64,000 nt of DNA, taken from NCBI RefSeq assembly GCF_900106035.1, contig NZ_FNUC01000003.1:1915501-1979500 (forward strand), in the 5' to 3' direction. Below the pieces are notes generated by a model, which made no database searches, was not told where the DNA came from, and saw nothing but the letters and a program-made list of their open reading frames with translations. Position numbers and translations under genes: made by a program. Shown here one piece after another: positions 8,750 through 17,594 of the stretch. Each line of letters begins with the position of its first letter. Position 1 is the stretch's first letter. Source of the stretch: Jiangella alba. Its GTDB lineage: Bacteria > Actinomycetota > Actinomycetes > Jiangellales > Jiangellaceae.

Positions 8750-9721
8750 GTGCTCGCTTTCATCGTCCGCCGCCTGGCGATCTCCGTCGTGGTCCTCGCC
8801 GGCATCAGCGTGCTGCTGTTCGTGCTGCTGCAGCTGATGCCGGGGGACCCGGCGGAGATGATGGTCGACCCGTTCAGTTACAGCGGCGACCGGGCGGCAG
8901 CCATCGAGCAGCGGCGCCAGGAGCTGGGCCTGGACCAGTCCATCGCCGTGCAGTACCTGCGCTGGATCGGGGAGTTCGTCCAGGGCAACCTGGGCTTCTC
9001 CTACAGCACCCAGCGGCCGGTGACCGAGGTCATGCTGGAGCGGTTCGGGCCGACGGCACGGCTGATGGGGACCGGGCTGGTCATCGCGCTGCTGGTGGGC
9101 ATCCCGGTCGGCATCCTCGCCGCCATGCGGCGCAACACCGCCGTCGACTACGGCGCGACGGTGCTCAGCCTGGTGGCCATCTCGATCCCGAGCTTCTTCG
9201 TCGCGCTCATCGGGATCTACGTGTTCGGCCTGAAGCTCGGCTGGCTGCCGACGGCCGGGATCAACAGCCCCGGCGGCGGCGGGTTCGCCGACTCCGTCCG
9301 GCACCTGGTGCTGCCGGCCGCGATCCTCGGGCTCGCGCTGGCCGGGCCGTACGTGCGCTACGCACGCGCGGCGATGCTGGAGGTCCTCGGCCAGGACTAT
9401 CTGACGACGGCCCGCTCCAAGGGCCTGGCGCGACGGCGGGTGATCGGCCGGCACGCGTTGCACAACGCGCTGATCCCGCTGGTCACCGTCGTCGCGGTGC
9501 AGATCCCGACACTGTTCGCGGGGGCCGTGATCATCGAGCAGATCTTCGCCTGGCCGGGGATGGGCCGCATGGCGCTGGACGCCGTGCGCGCCCGCGACTA
9601 CCCGATCCTGCTGGGGTTCGTGATGGCGGTCGCGGTGCTGGTGCTGCTGTGCAACCTGATCGCCGACATCGCCTACGCGATCATCGATCCCCGCATCCGA
9701 CTGTCTGGAGCACGCGCATGA
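8750..9721 (+). CDS. ABC importer permease, DppB type
   Basis: 323 residues starting at GTG 8750. Begins with the typical LAFIVRRLAISVVVLAGISV helix and LLQLMPGDPAE, then five further membrane segments. The cytoplasmic coupling (EAA) loop is DYLTTARSKGLARRRVIGRH, followed by the HALHNALIPLVT helix; it ends with IIDPRIRLSG. It forms half of the channel of the peptide-type importer with the next gene, which it overlaps by ATGA. Confidence 0.93.
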   Translation: MLAFIVRRLAISVVVLAGISVLLFVLLQLMPGDPAEMMVDPFSYSGDRAAAIEQRRQELGLDQSIAVQYLRWIGEFVQGNLGFSYSTQRPVTEVMLERFGPTARLMGTGLVIALLVGIPVGILAAMRRNTAVDYGATVLSLVAISIPSFFVALIGIYVFGLKLGWLPTAGINSPGGGGFADSVRHLVLPAAILGLALAGPYVRYARAAMLEVLGQDYLTTARSKGLARRRVIGRHALHNALIPLVTVVAVQIPTLFAGAVIIEQIFAWPGMGRMALDAVRARDYPILLGFVMAVAVLVLLCNLIADIAYAIIDPRIRLSGARA

Positions 9722-10617
9722 CCGCACTGGACACCATGACGACGTCGGCCGTGCCGCCGGAGGGTCAGGGCTCGCTGTCGCCGGGGCAGTTGGCCGTCCG
9801 GCGGTTCCGGCGGCACAAGGTGGCGGTGGCCGGGCTGGTGCTGCTGGTCCTGTTCGGCCTGGCCGCCATCGTGCTGCCGTTCTTCCTGGACGATCCGAAC
9901 GCGGTAGACCCGACGGCGATCCGGCAGGGCCCGGGCGAGGGACACCTGCTGGGCACCGACTCGGCCGGACGCGACGTGCTGGCCCGGCTGGTCGCCGGTG
10001 GCCGGGTCTCGCTGCTGGTCGGGCTGAGCGTCGCCGCCCTGACGACGACCATCGGGCTGGTGCTGGGCGCCGTCGCCGGGTACTTCCGCGGCTGGGTCGA
10101 CGCGGTGCTCAGCCGCATCACCGACGTCGTGCTGTCGTTCCCGACGCTGATCATCGTGATCGTCGTGGTGGCCTTCGTCGGGCCCAGCGTCACGGCGCTG
10201 ATCCTGGGCATCGGCCTGTTCCACTGGCCGGTCGCGTTCCGGATCGTCCGCGGCCTGACGCTGTCGCTGCGCGAGCAGGACTCCATCCAGGCGGTCTCCG
10301 GTCTGGGTGCCGGCCCGGCCCGGGTGCTGCGCAAACACGTCGTGCCCGCCGTCGTCGCGCCGCTCACCGTGGTGGCGACGCTGGAGGTGGCCCAGGCCAT
10401 CCTGCTGGAGGCGGCGCTGTCGTTCATCGGCCTCGGCGTTCCGCCGCCGACCGCGAGCTGGGGGAACATGCTCAACGAGGCACAGTCGCTGACCATCCTG
10501 GAGTCGATGCCGTGGCTCTGGCTGCCGCCGGGCATCGCCATCGCGCTCACCGTCCTCGCCGTGAACTTCGTCGGCGACGGCCTGCGCGACGCCGCCGACC
10601 CGAGGGCGGCCCGATGA
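9718..10617 (+). CDS. ABC importer permease, DppC type
   Basis: 299 residues, ATG 9718 overlapping the previous stop. The N-terminal OppC-type segment (RRFRRHKVAVAGLVLL) is followed by HLLGTDSAGRDVLARLVAGG, the hallmark of DppC/OppC subunits, six membrane helices and the coupling loop QAVSGLGAGPARVLRKHV. It ends [17 protein letters not shown]. Partner of the DppB-type permease; overlaps the first ATPase gene by four bases. Confidence 0.93.
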   Translation: MTALDTMTTSAVPPEGQGSLSPGQLAVRRFRRHKVAVAGLVLLVLFGLAAIVLPFFLDDPNAVDPTAIRQGPGEGHLLGTDSAGRDVLARLVAGGRVSLLVGLSVAALTTTIGLVLGAVAGYFRGWVDAVLSRITDVVLSFPTLIIVIVVVAFVGPSVTALILGIGLFHWPVAFRIVRGLTLSLREQDSIQAVSGLGAGPARVLRKHVVPAVVAPLTVVATLEVAQAILLEAALSFIGLGVPPPTASWGNMLNEAQSLTILESMPWLWLPPGIAIALTVLAVNFVGDGLRDAADPRAAR

Positions 10618-11606
10618 CCGAGCCGCTGCTGTCGATCGAGAACCTCGTCACCGAGTTCCGGGTGGAGGGCGGCACCGTCCCGGCCGTCAACGGCGCCGGC
10701 TACCAGGTGCTGCCCGGCGAGACCGTCGGGGTGGTGGGGGAGTCCGGCTCCGGCAAGAGCGTGACCGTCGCGTCCGTGCTGGGCCTGCTGCCGTCGTCCG
10801 GCCGGGTGGTGTCGGGCACCGCCCGGTTCGCCGGGCGTGACCTGCTCGCGATGCGCGAACGCGAACTGGAGCAGATCCGGGGCCGCGACATCGGGCTGGT
10901 CTTCCAGGACCCGATGACGGCGCTCAACCCGGTGATGACCATCGGTGAGCAGATCGCCGAGAGCCTGCGCCGGCACGCGCCGATCTCGCGGCGGGCGGCG
11001 ACCACGAAGGTGGCCGAGCTGCTCGCCGAGGTCGGCATCCCCTCGCCGAAGGAACGGGCGCGGCAGTACCCGCACCAGTTCTCCGGCGGCATGCGCCAGC
11101 GGGCGATGATCGCGATGGCCATGGCGAACCGTCCCCGGCTGATCATCGCCGACGAGCCGACGACCGCCCTGGACGTGACCATCCAGGCGCAGATCCTGGA
11201 CCTGCTCCGGCGGGTCCAGCGCGAGCACGACGCCGCGCTGGTGATGATCACGCACGATCTCGGCGTGATCGCCGAGATGACCGAGCGCGTGGTGGTCATG
11301 TACGCCGGCCGCGTGGTCGAGACCGCCGACGTCGACTCGATCTTCCACCGTCCCCGGCACCCGTACACCCGGGGCCTGCTCCGCAGCCTGCCCCGGCTGG
11401 GGGAGCGGCGCGACGAGCTGCCCGCCATCGGCGGTCAGCCGCCGGACCCGCGCCGGCTGCCGGACGGGTGCGCGTTCCGGGTGCGCTGCGACCTGTCCGG
11501 CGGACGGGCGGAGTGCGGGTTCCAGCCGGCACTGACGGAGGTCGCCGCCGGCCACGTCAGCGCCTGCCACTTCCACAGCGAGCTGGCGGCGGAGGAGGTG
11601 GCATGA
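10614..11606 (+). CDS. ABC importer ATPase, DppD type
   Basis: 330 residues. Walker A GESGSGKS near residue 44, Q-loop [11 protein letters not shown], signature [12 protein letters not shown], Walker [13 protein letters not shown] and switch His in ITHDLG. The C-terminus has the oligopeptide-type extension with [16 protein letters not shown] and ACHF, a four-Cys pattern that in related proteins can bind an iron-sulfur cluster. Powers import together with the next ATPase. ATG 10614 overlaps the permease stop. Confidence 0.93.
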   Translation: MTEPLLSIENLVTEFRVEGGTVPAVNGAGYQVLPGETVGVVGESGSGKSVTVASVLGLLPSSGRVVSGTARFAGRDLLAMRERELEQIRGRDIGLVFQDPMTALNPVMTIGEQIAESLRRHAPISRRAATTKVAELLAEVGIPSPKERARQYPHQFSGGMRQRAMIAMAMANRPRLIIADEPTTALDVTIQAQILDLLRRVQREHDAALVMITHDLGVIAEMTERVVVMYAGRVVETADVDSIFHRPRHPYTRGLLRSLPRLGERRDELPAIGGQPPDPRRLPDGCAFRVRCDLSGGRAECGFQPALTEVAAGHVSACHFHSELAAEEVA

Positions 11607-12628
11607 GCGGCAACGATCCGCTGCTGGCGGTCGACGGGCTGGTGAAGCACTTCCCCGTGCGCGGCGGGGTCCTGCAGCGTCAGGTCGCCACCGTCCGCGC
11701 GGTCGACGGCGTGTCGTTCGAGATCGGGAAGGGCGAGACGCTGGCCCTGGTGGGCGAGTCCGGCTGCGGCAAGTCGACCGTGGGCAAGACGATCATGCGG
11801 TTCCACCCGCCCACGGCCGGCACCGTCCGGTTCGACGGCCGCGACCTCGCCACGATGAAGCCGCGCGAGCTGCGTGCCGTCCGCCGCGACGTCCAGTTCG
11901 TCTTCCAGGACCCGTTCGCGTCGCTGCCGGCCCGCATGCCGGTGGGCGACATCCTGGCCGAGCCGCTGGAGATCCACGGTGTGGGCGACCGCCGGTCGCG
12001 CCGGGCCAGGGTCGTCGAGCTGCTCGAGCTGGTCGGCCTGGGCGCGGACTCCGTCAACCGCTACCCGCACGAGTTCTCCGGCGGGCAGCGGCAGCGGGTC
12101 GGCATCGCCCGCGCGCTGGCGCTGGAGCCGCGGCTGCTCATCCTGGACGAGCCAGTGTCCGCGCTGGACGTGTCGATCCAGGCCCAGGTGATCAACCTGC
12201 TGGCGCGGCTGCAGCGCCAGCTCGGCGTGGCGTACCTGTTCATCGCGCACGACCTGGCCGTGGTCCAGCACCTCGCGCACCGGGTGGCGGTGATGTATCT
12301 CGGTCACATCGTCGAGTACGGCGACGCCGGCACCGTGTTCACCCGGCCGGCCCACCCGTACACGCAGGCCCTGCTGTCCGCGGTGCCGGTGCCGGACCCG
12401 CGGCTGCGCGACCTCGACCGCCGGATCCTGCTCAGCGGCGACCTGCCCAGCCCGGCCGACCCACCCGCCGGCTGCCCGTTCCACACCAGGTGCTGGAAGG
12501 CCGAGGACCGGTGCCGGGCGGAGCGGCCGGTGCTGGAGATCCGCACTCCCGGCGGCGCGGGCACGGCCTGCCACTTCGCCGCCGAGGCGGAGCTGACCAG
12601 CGGACCGGCCGGGAGGACGGCGACGTGA
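11603..12628 (+). CDS. ABC importer ATPase, DppF type
   Basis: 341 residues. Walker [10 protein letters not shown]-loop VFQDPFASL, signature [12 protein letters not shown], Walker [13 protein letters not shown], switch IAHDLAVV. The C-terminal extension again holds Cys pairs ([15 protein letters not shown] and TACHF). The Q-loop region reads SLPARMPVG where most DppF proteins have SLNPRMTVG, a small change. GGAGGAGG ribosome site before ATG 11603, overlapping the DppD stop. Completes the importer. Confidence 0.93.
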   Translation: MSGNDPLLAVDGLVKHFPVRGGVLQRQVATVRAVDGVSFEIGKGETLALVGESGCGKSTVGKTIMRFHPPTAGTVRFDGRDLATMKPRELRAVRRDVQFVFQDPFASLPARMPVGDILAEPLEIHGVGDRRSRRARVVELLELVGLGADSVNRYPHEFSGGQRQRVGIARALALEPRLLILDEPVSALDVSIQAQVINLLARLQRQLGVAYLFIAHDLAVVQHLAHRVAVMYLGHIVEYGDAGTVFTRPAHPYTQALLSAVPVPDPRLRDLDRRILLSGDLPSPADPPAGCPFHTRCWKAEDRCRAERPVLEIRTPGGAGTACHFAAEAELTSGPAGRTAT

Positions 12629-13710
12629 CCGAGGGAATGTGGCGCTACGCGGACCGGCTGCCGGCCGTCGCGCCCAAGAGCATCGTCAGCCTGGGGGAGG
12701 GCGGCACCCCGGTGCTGGACCTCACCGAGGCGCTCGGCCGCCGGCTCGGCGTGGCGTCGGTGGTGGCGAAGGCGGAGGACCGCAATCCGACCGGCTCGTT
12801 CAAGGCGCGCATCGCGTCGGTCGCGTACTCGCTGGTGAACGAGCGCGGCCTGGCCGGGACGGTCGGGACGTCGTCGGGCAACGGCGGCGCGGCGGCCGCC
12901 GCCTACGCCGCGGCGGCCGGGTCGCGGGCCATCCTCTTCACGCTCACGGACACCGCGCCGGTGAAGCTGCGGGAGATCCTGGTCATGGGCGCGACGGTGC
13001 ACCGCGTGGCCGGGGTCGGGCACGACGCCGCGTCCACCCGCGCCGTCGCCGACACCATCGCCGAGCAGGCGGAGCAGCGGGGGTTCGCGCCGATGCTGAC
13101 CGCGTTCCACTACGCGCCCGAGGCCATGCAGGGGGTGTCGACGATCGCCTTCGAGCTGGCCGAGCAGGCGCCGGAGCTGACGGCGCTGTACCTGCCGGTC
13201 GGCGGCGGCGGCCTGCTCACCGGCGTGCACCGCGGCTACCGCGACCTCGGCCGCGTTCCGCGGCTGGTCGGCGTCCAGCCGTCCGGGTCCGCGGCGCTGC
13301 GCCGCGCCCTCGACGGGTTCCCCGGCGGCATCGCCGGGACCGTCCAGACGACGGTGTCGGGGCTGCAGATGGCCGCGCTGTACGACACCGACGGCGCCGT
13401 CGGCGCGGTGCGCGAGTCGGGCGGGCACGCCGTCGAGATCGGCGACGAGGAGATCTGGCAGGCGCAGGAGGAGCTGGCCCGCTGCGGCCTGCTGGTCGAG
13501 CCGGCCGGCGCCACCGCGCTGGCCGGGCTGTTCGCCGACGCCCGGGCCGGACGGCTGCGGCGCGACGACCACGTGGCGATCGTGCTCACCGGCGCCGGCT
13601 ACAAGGACCGGGACGCGCTGCGGCGGATGGCCCCGGCCGACGACACGCCGGTGATCTCGTCCGGCGACGTTCCGGCCCGGCTCGACGCGCTGCTCGGGCG
13701 GACGCGATGA
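12625..13710 (+). CDS. PLP-dependent lyase (threonine synthase / diaminopropionate lyase-like)
   Basis: 361 residues, fold-type II PLP enzyme. The PLP Lys lies in [11 protein letters not shown] near residue 57, the Asn-containing loop is [12 protein letters not shown], and the phosphate-binding glycine loop is VGGGGLLTG. It should catalyse alpha,beta-elimination or replacement on an amino acid and release an enamine, which the RidA protein at 2.5 kb could clear. Start GTG 12625 overlaps the ATPase stop. Threonine synthase, dehydratase and diaminopropionate ammonia-lyase are all possible; its place inside a catabolic operon favours a degradative lyase. Confidence 0.82.
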   Translation: MTEGMWRYADRLPAVAPKSIVSLGEGGTPVLDLTEALGRRLGVASVVAKAEDRNPTGSFKARIASVAYSLVNERGLAGTVGTSSGNGGAAAAAYAAAAGSRAILFTLTDTAPVKLREILVMGATVHRVAGVGHDAASTRAVADTIAEQAEQRGFAPMLTAFHYAPEAMQGVSTIAFELAEQAPELTALYLPVGGGGLLTGVHRGYRDLGRVPRLVGVQPSGSAALRRALDGFPGGIAGTVQTTVSGLQMAALYDTDGAVGAVRESGGHAVEIGDEEIWQAQEELARCGLLVEPAGATALAGLFADARAGRLRRDDHVAIVLTGAGYKDRDALRRMAPADDTPVISSGDVPARLDALLGRTR

Positions 13711-14690
13711 CCGCGGCGTGGCGGGAGCACCGGTTGCCGACCGGCCCGGGCGGAGCGGGGATCGACGTCCACGAGCTGGACAGCGGCGCATCCGGGCCGA
13801 CCGTCGTGATCCTCGGCGGTGTGCACGGCAACGAGGTCGGCGGCATCCTGGCCGCCGCCCGGCTGACCCGGCTGCCGCTGCCGCTGCGCGCCGGCCGGGT
13901 GCGCGTCGTCCCCGTCACGCACGAGGCGGCGTACGAGGCGGACAGCCGGGTGGGCCCCGGCGACGGACTCAACCTGGCCCGGGTGTTCCCCGGAGCGGCC
14001 GGCGGATCGGCCACGGAACGGCTGGCGCACCTGGTGACCGAGCAGCTGCTGCGCACCGCCGACGTGCTGGTCGACCTGCACACGTCCAGCCCCGACACGG
14101 ACATGCCGCTGTTCGCGGGCTGCCTCGACGACGGGTCGGACGCGGCGGACCGCGCGGTGCGCCTGGCGCTGGCGTTCGGCGCGCCGGCGGTGTGGACGCA
14201 CGGCGTGCTCGGTCCCGGGCGCACGCTGACGGTGGCCCGGGATCTGGGCATCCCGGCCATCTACGCGGAGTCGCCGGTGGGCGGCGTCCTGGACGAGCGC
14301 TACCTGGACGCGTACGTGTCCGGCGTGCGGCGGGTGCTGGCCGATCTCGCGATGCTCCCCGATGAGACCGCCCCGGGCGCTACGGTGCCGGTATGGGTGC
14401 ACGGCGACGGTGACGTCGACATGTTCTCTCAGGTCGCCGTCGGCGGGATGTTCCACGCGGAGGTCGCACTGATGGACCGGGTCGAGGCCGGCCAGCTGGT
14501 CGGGACGGTCGTCGACACTCGCGCGCGGGTACTCGAGCACGTGCACGCCGCCGCATCCGGTCACGTCGTCACCCTGCGACGTGCCGCGCACGTCCGTCCC
14601 GGCACGCCGGTCGCCGGAATCGCCGCCGCGCGACCCGCGCGGCTGGGACTACCGTCCGACTCGCTCGTCCCGTCTGGAGCACTCCGATGA
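13707..14690 (+). CDS. Succinylglutamate desuccinylase / aspartoacylase family deacylase
   Basis: 327 residues, zinc carboxypeptidase-like fold of the AstE/AspA family. Zinc ligands are the His and Glu of GGVHGNEVGG (near residue 38) and the His of VDLHTSS (near residue 128). IYAESPVGGV supplies the general-base Glu region. Members remove an acyl group from an acylated amino acid or amine. It suits a substrate that is N-acylated or acyl-linked. Coupled by overlap to both neighbours (ATGA). Confidence 0.83.
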   Translation: MTAAWREHRLPTGPGGAGIDVHELDSGASGPTVVILGGVHGNEVGGILAAARLTRLPLPLRAGRVRVVPVTHEAAYEADSRVGPGDGLNLARVFPGAAGGSATERLAHLVTEQLLRTADVLVDLHTSSPDTDMPLFAGCLDDGSDAADRAVRLALAFGAPAVWTHGVLGPGRTLTVARDLGIPAIYAESPVGGVLDERYLDAYVSGVRRVLADLAMLPDETAPGATVPVWVHGDGDVDMFSQVAVGGMFHAEVALMDRVEAGQLVGTVVDTRARVLEHVHAAASGHVVTLRRAAHVRPGTPVAGIAAARPARLGLPSDSLVPSGALR

Positions 14691-15469
14691 GCAACGACTC
14701 GTCCTACCCGATCCGCGCCGTCGAGCGCGTCTGCGACATCCTCGACCTCGTCCAGCAACGGCCCGACGGGCTGACGCTGGTCGACGTCACCCGGGCCACC
14801 AACCTGCCGAAGAGCTCGGCGTTCCGCTACCTCACCGCGCTCGAGGCGCGCGGCTACGTCGAGCGCGGCGAGGACGGCCGCTTCCTCGTCGGGCTGGCCC
14901 TGAACTCCGAGCGGCTCGACGTCCTCACCCAGCGGGTCCGCCCGTACCTGGAGAAACTCCGCGACGAGTTCGGCGAGACCGTGAGCCTGGGCATGTTCGA
15001 TCGCGGCGGGGTGTACTACCTCGCCATCGTCGAGAGCCAGCGCGCCACCCGGACGGTGCAGCAGCCGAACGTGCGGTACCCGATCCACGCCTCGGCCTTC
15101 GGCAAGGTGTTCACCGCGTGGCGCCCCGACGCCGACGTGCGCGAGTTGCTGGCGCGCGAGGGCATGCCGCGCTACACCGAGCACACCATCACCGACCCCG
15201 AGGACTACCTGCGCGAACTGGCCCGCATCCGGGAGCGCGGCTACGCCATCAACGATCGCGAGGGCGAGCCGGACAGCCGCTGCGTGGCGGTGCCGGTGCA
15301 CGGCCTGCGGCTGCCGATCTCGATGAGCCTGTCCGCGCCGCTGTCCCGCCTCAGCATGGACGACGTCCCGCTGGTCGCCGAGGCGCTCACGGAGGCGGCG
15401 CGCGAGTTCTCGGCGCTCTCCACCCGGCCGCGGGACCAGTCCGTGCCGGACGAGTCAGCCACCCCTTAG
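14687..15469 (+). CDS. IclR-family transcriptional regulator (first)
   Basis: 260 residues. The N-terminal winged helix covers residues about 5-75 (AVERVCDILDLV, then LPKSSAFRYLTALEARGYV as the recognition helix) and the C-terminal GAF-like effector domain about 80-250 (VSLGMFDRGGVYYLAIVES, ASAFGKVFTAW, GYAINDREGEPDSRCVAVPV). It is encoded inside the operon it probably controls, translationally coupled to the deacylase. The GTTC-N9-GAAC sites at 2934 and 16259 are candidate operators for it or for its paralogue at 19875. Confidence 0.93.
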   Translation: MSNDSSYPIRAVERVCDILDLVQQRPDGLTLVDVTRATNLPKSSAFRYLTALEARGYVERGEDGRFLVGLALNSERLDVLTQRVRPYLEKLRDEFGETVSLGMFDRGGVYYLAIVESQRATRTVQQPNVRYPIHASAFGKVFTAWRPDADVRELLAREGMPRYTEHTITDPEDYLRELARIRERGYAINDREGEPDSRCVAVPVHGLRLPISMSLSAPLSRLSMDDVPLVAEALTEAAREFSALSTRPRDQSVPDESATP

Positions 15470-15486
15470 AAGGAAGGGAACCGCCG

Positions 15487-16170
15487 ATGAGCGTCGAACC
15501 GGTGCCGATGCGCTGGCTGGCCGAAGTGGAGCGGTACTCGACACCGACGATCGCCAACGCGATCGAGACCTTCGACGTCCGGCCGCGTTCGGAGGGCTTC
15601 CTCGACGCCACCGTGCGGCACGTCGCCGGCGGGCCGGGTCCGTGGACGGCGTACGCGGCCACCGCACGCATGCGGTCGGCGGAACGCTACGGCGACGCCG
15701 TGCCGCTGGTCGCGTTGCTGCGGCACATCGCGGAGCTGCCGGAGCCGCGGGTCGTGGTCGTCGAGGACCTGGACGAGCGGCCAGTCGGCGCGTTGTGGGG
15801 CGAGGTCATGGCGAACATCCACCGCGCCCACGGCTGCGTCGGCGCCGTCACCAACGGCGGAGTCCGCGACATCGACGAGGTCGGCTCCCTGGGCTTCCGG
15901 TTCTACGCGAGCTCCGTGCTGGTGTCGCACGCCAACGCGCACCTGGTCGAGGTCGGGGTGCCGGTGCGGGTCGGCGGGATGGTCGTCGAGCCCGGCGCGC
16001 TGCTGCACGGCGACTCGCACGGCGTCGTCGAGGTGCCACGCGCGATCGCCGGTGAGGTCGCGGCGGCGGCACACGCGGTGGAGACGACCGAGCGGGAGAT
16101 CATCGGCCACGTCAGGCAGGGACGACTCGACGTCGAGAGATTCGGCGACTTCCTCGCCGCCTACGAATAG
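15487..16170 (+). CDS. RraA / HMG-aldolase family protein
   Basis: 227 residues, ATG 15487 after AAGGAAGGGA. Core motifs are PTIANAIETFDVRP at the start, HGCVGAVTNGGVRDIDEV with the Arg-Asp pair that binds metal and substrate in this family, and DSHGVVEVP near residue 180. Relatives are class II pyruvate aldolases (4-hydroxy-4-methyl-2-oxoglutarate or oxaloacetate cleavage) or RNase E inhibitors; the catabolic context favours an aldolase or decarboxylase. Last gene of the operon, 11 bases before the terminator. Confidence 0.82.
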   Translation: MSVEPVPMRWLAEVERYSTPTIANAIETFDVRPRSEGFLDATVRHVAGGPGPWTAYAATARMRSAERYGDAVPLVALLRHIAELPEPRVVVVEDLDERPVGALWGEVMANIHRAHGCVGAVTNGGVRDIDEVGSLGFRFYASSVLVSHANAHLVEVGVPVRVGGMVVEPGALLHGDSHGVVEVPRAIAGEVAAAAHAVETTEREIIGHVRQGRLDVERFGDFLAAYE

Positions 16171-16180
16171 CTGACTGACG

Positions 16181-16226
16181 ACGGTCCTGCCCACCCGCCG
16201 CGATGCCGGGTAGGCAGGACCGTTTT
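16181..16226 (+). terminator. Strong rho-independent terminator
   Basis: ACGGTCCTGCC (16181-16191) pairs perfectly with GGCAGGACCGT (16213-16223). Inside, ACCCG pairs with CGGGT across one mismatch, and TTTT follows directly. It closes the 13-kb operon. Confidence 0.85.
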
Positions 16227-16258
16227 CGTCCCGTATGATTCAACAGTTAGAACCGAGC

Positions 16259-16275
16259 GTTCCAGCCAATGGAAC
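16259..16275. promoter_or_regulatory. Putative IclR operator, copy 2
   Basis: GTTCCAGCCAATGGAAC, a GTTC-N9-GAAC palindrome whose inner GTTCCA/TGGAAC arms are perfect. It matches the 2934 copy in arm sequence and spacing. A -10-like TATGAT at 16234-16239 puts the start site near 16246, so the operator again lies just downstream of it. Confidence 0.5.
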
Positions 16276-16331
16276 ATCTGCCGCTTCGCCGGCAGGTCGC
16301 CCGGTTTCCCGTCACCGCCTGGGAGGCGAGG

Positions 16332-17594
16332 TTGTCCACCGTTCTCGAGCGCTCCGCTGCGTTCTCCAGCCGTGCCCGCGAGCTCACGCCGGGTGGCGTG
16401 CATTCGAATGTCCGTCTGAGCGCGCCGTCGATCTTCTTCGAGCGCGGCGAGGGCGCCTGGCTCTACGACGCCGACGGCAATGACTACGTGGACTACCTGC
16501 TCGGGCAGGGCCCGAACTTCCTCGGTCACGCGCCGGCGCGGGTGAACGACGCGGTGGCGGCCGAGGCGCGGCGCGGATCGGTGTTCGGCGCCAACCACGT
16601 GCTGGAGAACGAGGCCGGGGAGCTGTTCCTCGACACCGTCGGCTGGGCCGAGCGGGTGCGCTTCGGCGTCACCGGCACCGAGTCCGACCAGGCGGCGCTG
16701 CGGCTGGCCCGCGCGGCCACCGGCCGCAACCGGTTCGTCCGCTTCGCGGGCACGTATCACGGCTGGCTGGACAACGTCCTGATGTCCATGGTCGACGGCA
16801 AGCCCGCGCCTGGCAGCGCCGGCCAGCTGTCGCACAGCCTCACCGAGGCGTACGTGCTCCCGTTCAACGACGCCGCCGCACTGGAGGCGACGCTGGCCGA
16901 GCACGACGACATCGCCGCGGTCATCGTCGAGCCGGTCATGTTCAACAACGGCGCCATCCCGCCGGCCGAGGGGTTCCTGGCGCACGTGCGCCGGCTCTGC
17001 GACGCGCACGGCGTCGTGCTCATCTTCGACGAGGTCATCACCGGGTTCCGGGTCGCGCTGGGCGGCGCCGCCGAGCGGTTCGGGGTGCGGCCCGACCTCG
17101 CCGTCTACGGCAAGGCGATGGCCGGCGGCTGGCCGGTGTCGGCACTCGCGGGCTCTGCCGCGCTGATGGACCGGTTCGCCGAGGGCGTCGTCCACGCGGG
17201 CACCTTCAACGGCTCCGTGCCGGCCTGCGCCGCGGTCATCGCCAGCCTGAAGGCACTGCGCGAGGACCCGCCGTACGCGCGGCTGGAGGAGTACGGCGAC
17301 TCGCTGATGGACGCGATCGTCGAGATCGGCCGCGACCACGGCCTGCCGCTGCGCGCGCAGGGCCTGCCGATGGCCTTCCACGTGTCCTTTGGCGACCCCG
17401 CGCCGGTGCACGACTACGCCGGGCTGGCCGGGCTCGACCTCGACCGCTACGCGGCGTTCTCGCACACCCTGGCCGACCACGGCGTCTGGGTCGCCGCCCG
17501 GGGCATCTGGTACGTCTCGGCCGCGCACGCGGACAAGGAGATGGCGGCCACGCTGGAGCGGTTCGACACCGCCGCGGCACAGGTGTCCGCTTGA
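16332..17594 (+). CDS. Class III aminotransferase, glutamate-1-semialdehyde aminomutase-like
   Basis: 420 residues. PLP features: GTESDQAALRLARAATG near residue 115, LIFDEVITGFR with the pyridine-N Asp, and the Schiff-base Lys in YGKAMAGGWPVSAL. GSAM-like start ELTPGGVHSNVRL. I chose TTG 16332, 5 bases after GGGAGG, rather than ATG 16269, because that ATG lies inside the operator palindrome and would add 21 non-homologous residues. It would transaminate or isomerise a catabolic amino intermediate. Heme GSAM itself is unlikely in this context. Confidence 0.87.
   Translation: MSTVLERSAAFSSRARELTPGGVHSNVRLSAPSIFFERGEGAWLYDADGNDYVDYLLGQGPNFLGHAPARVNDAVAAEARRGSVFGANHVLENEAGELFLDTVGWAERVRFGVTGTESDQAALRLARAATGRNRFVRFAGTYHGWLDNVLMSMVDGKPAPGSAGQLSHSLTEAYVLPFNDAAALEATLAEHDDIAAVIVEPVMFNNGAIPPAEGFLAHVRRLCDAHGVVLIFDEVITGFRVALGGAAERFGVRPDLAVYGKAMAGGWPVSALAGSAALMDRFAEGVVHAGTFNGSVPACAAVIASLKALREDPPYARLEEYGDSLMDAIVEIGRDHGLPLRAQGLPMAFHVSFGDPAPVHDYAGLAGLDLDRYAAFSHTLADHGVWVAARGIWYVSAAHADKEMAATLERFDTAAAQVSA

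Noticed and set aside
6997-8805. A 600-codon open frame on the minus strand opposite the binding-protein gene
   Set aside because: High GC3 makes antisense frames stay open; it has no family motif, is His/Arg/Val-biased, and the plus strand encodes a clear lipoprotein.
8750-12628. Nickel or metallophore import as function of the first Dpp-type ABC system
   Set aside because: Binding protein and neighbours show no metal-related genes; the operon is catabolic. Peptide- or glycoconjugate-type uptake is more likely, though the ligand is unproven.
12625-13710. Biosynthetic threonine synthase
   Set aside because: Embedded by overlaps in a catabolic operon with an importer and RidA in the locus; no homoserine genes nearby.
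16269-16331. ATG 16269 as start of the aminotransferase
   Set aside because: It lies inside the operator palindrome, lacks a ribosome site, and adds residues not found in the family; TTG 16332 has GGGAGG.
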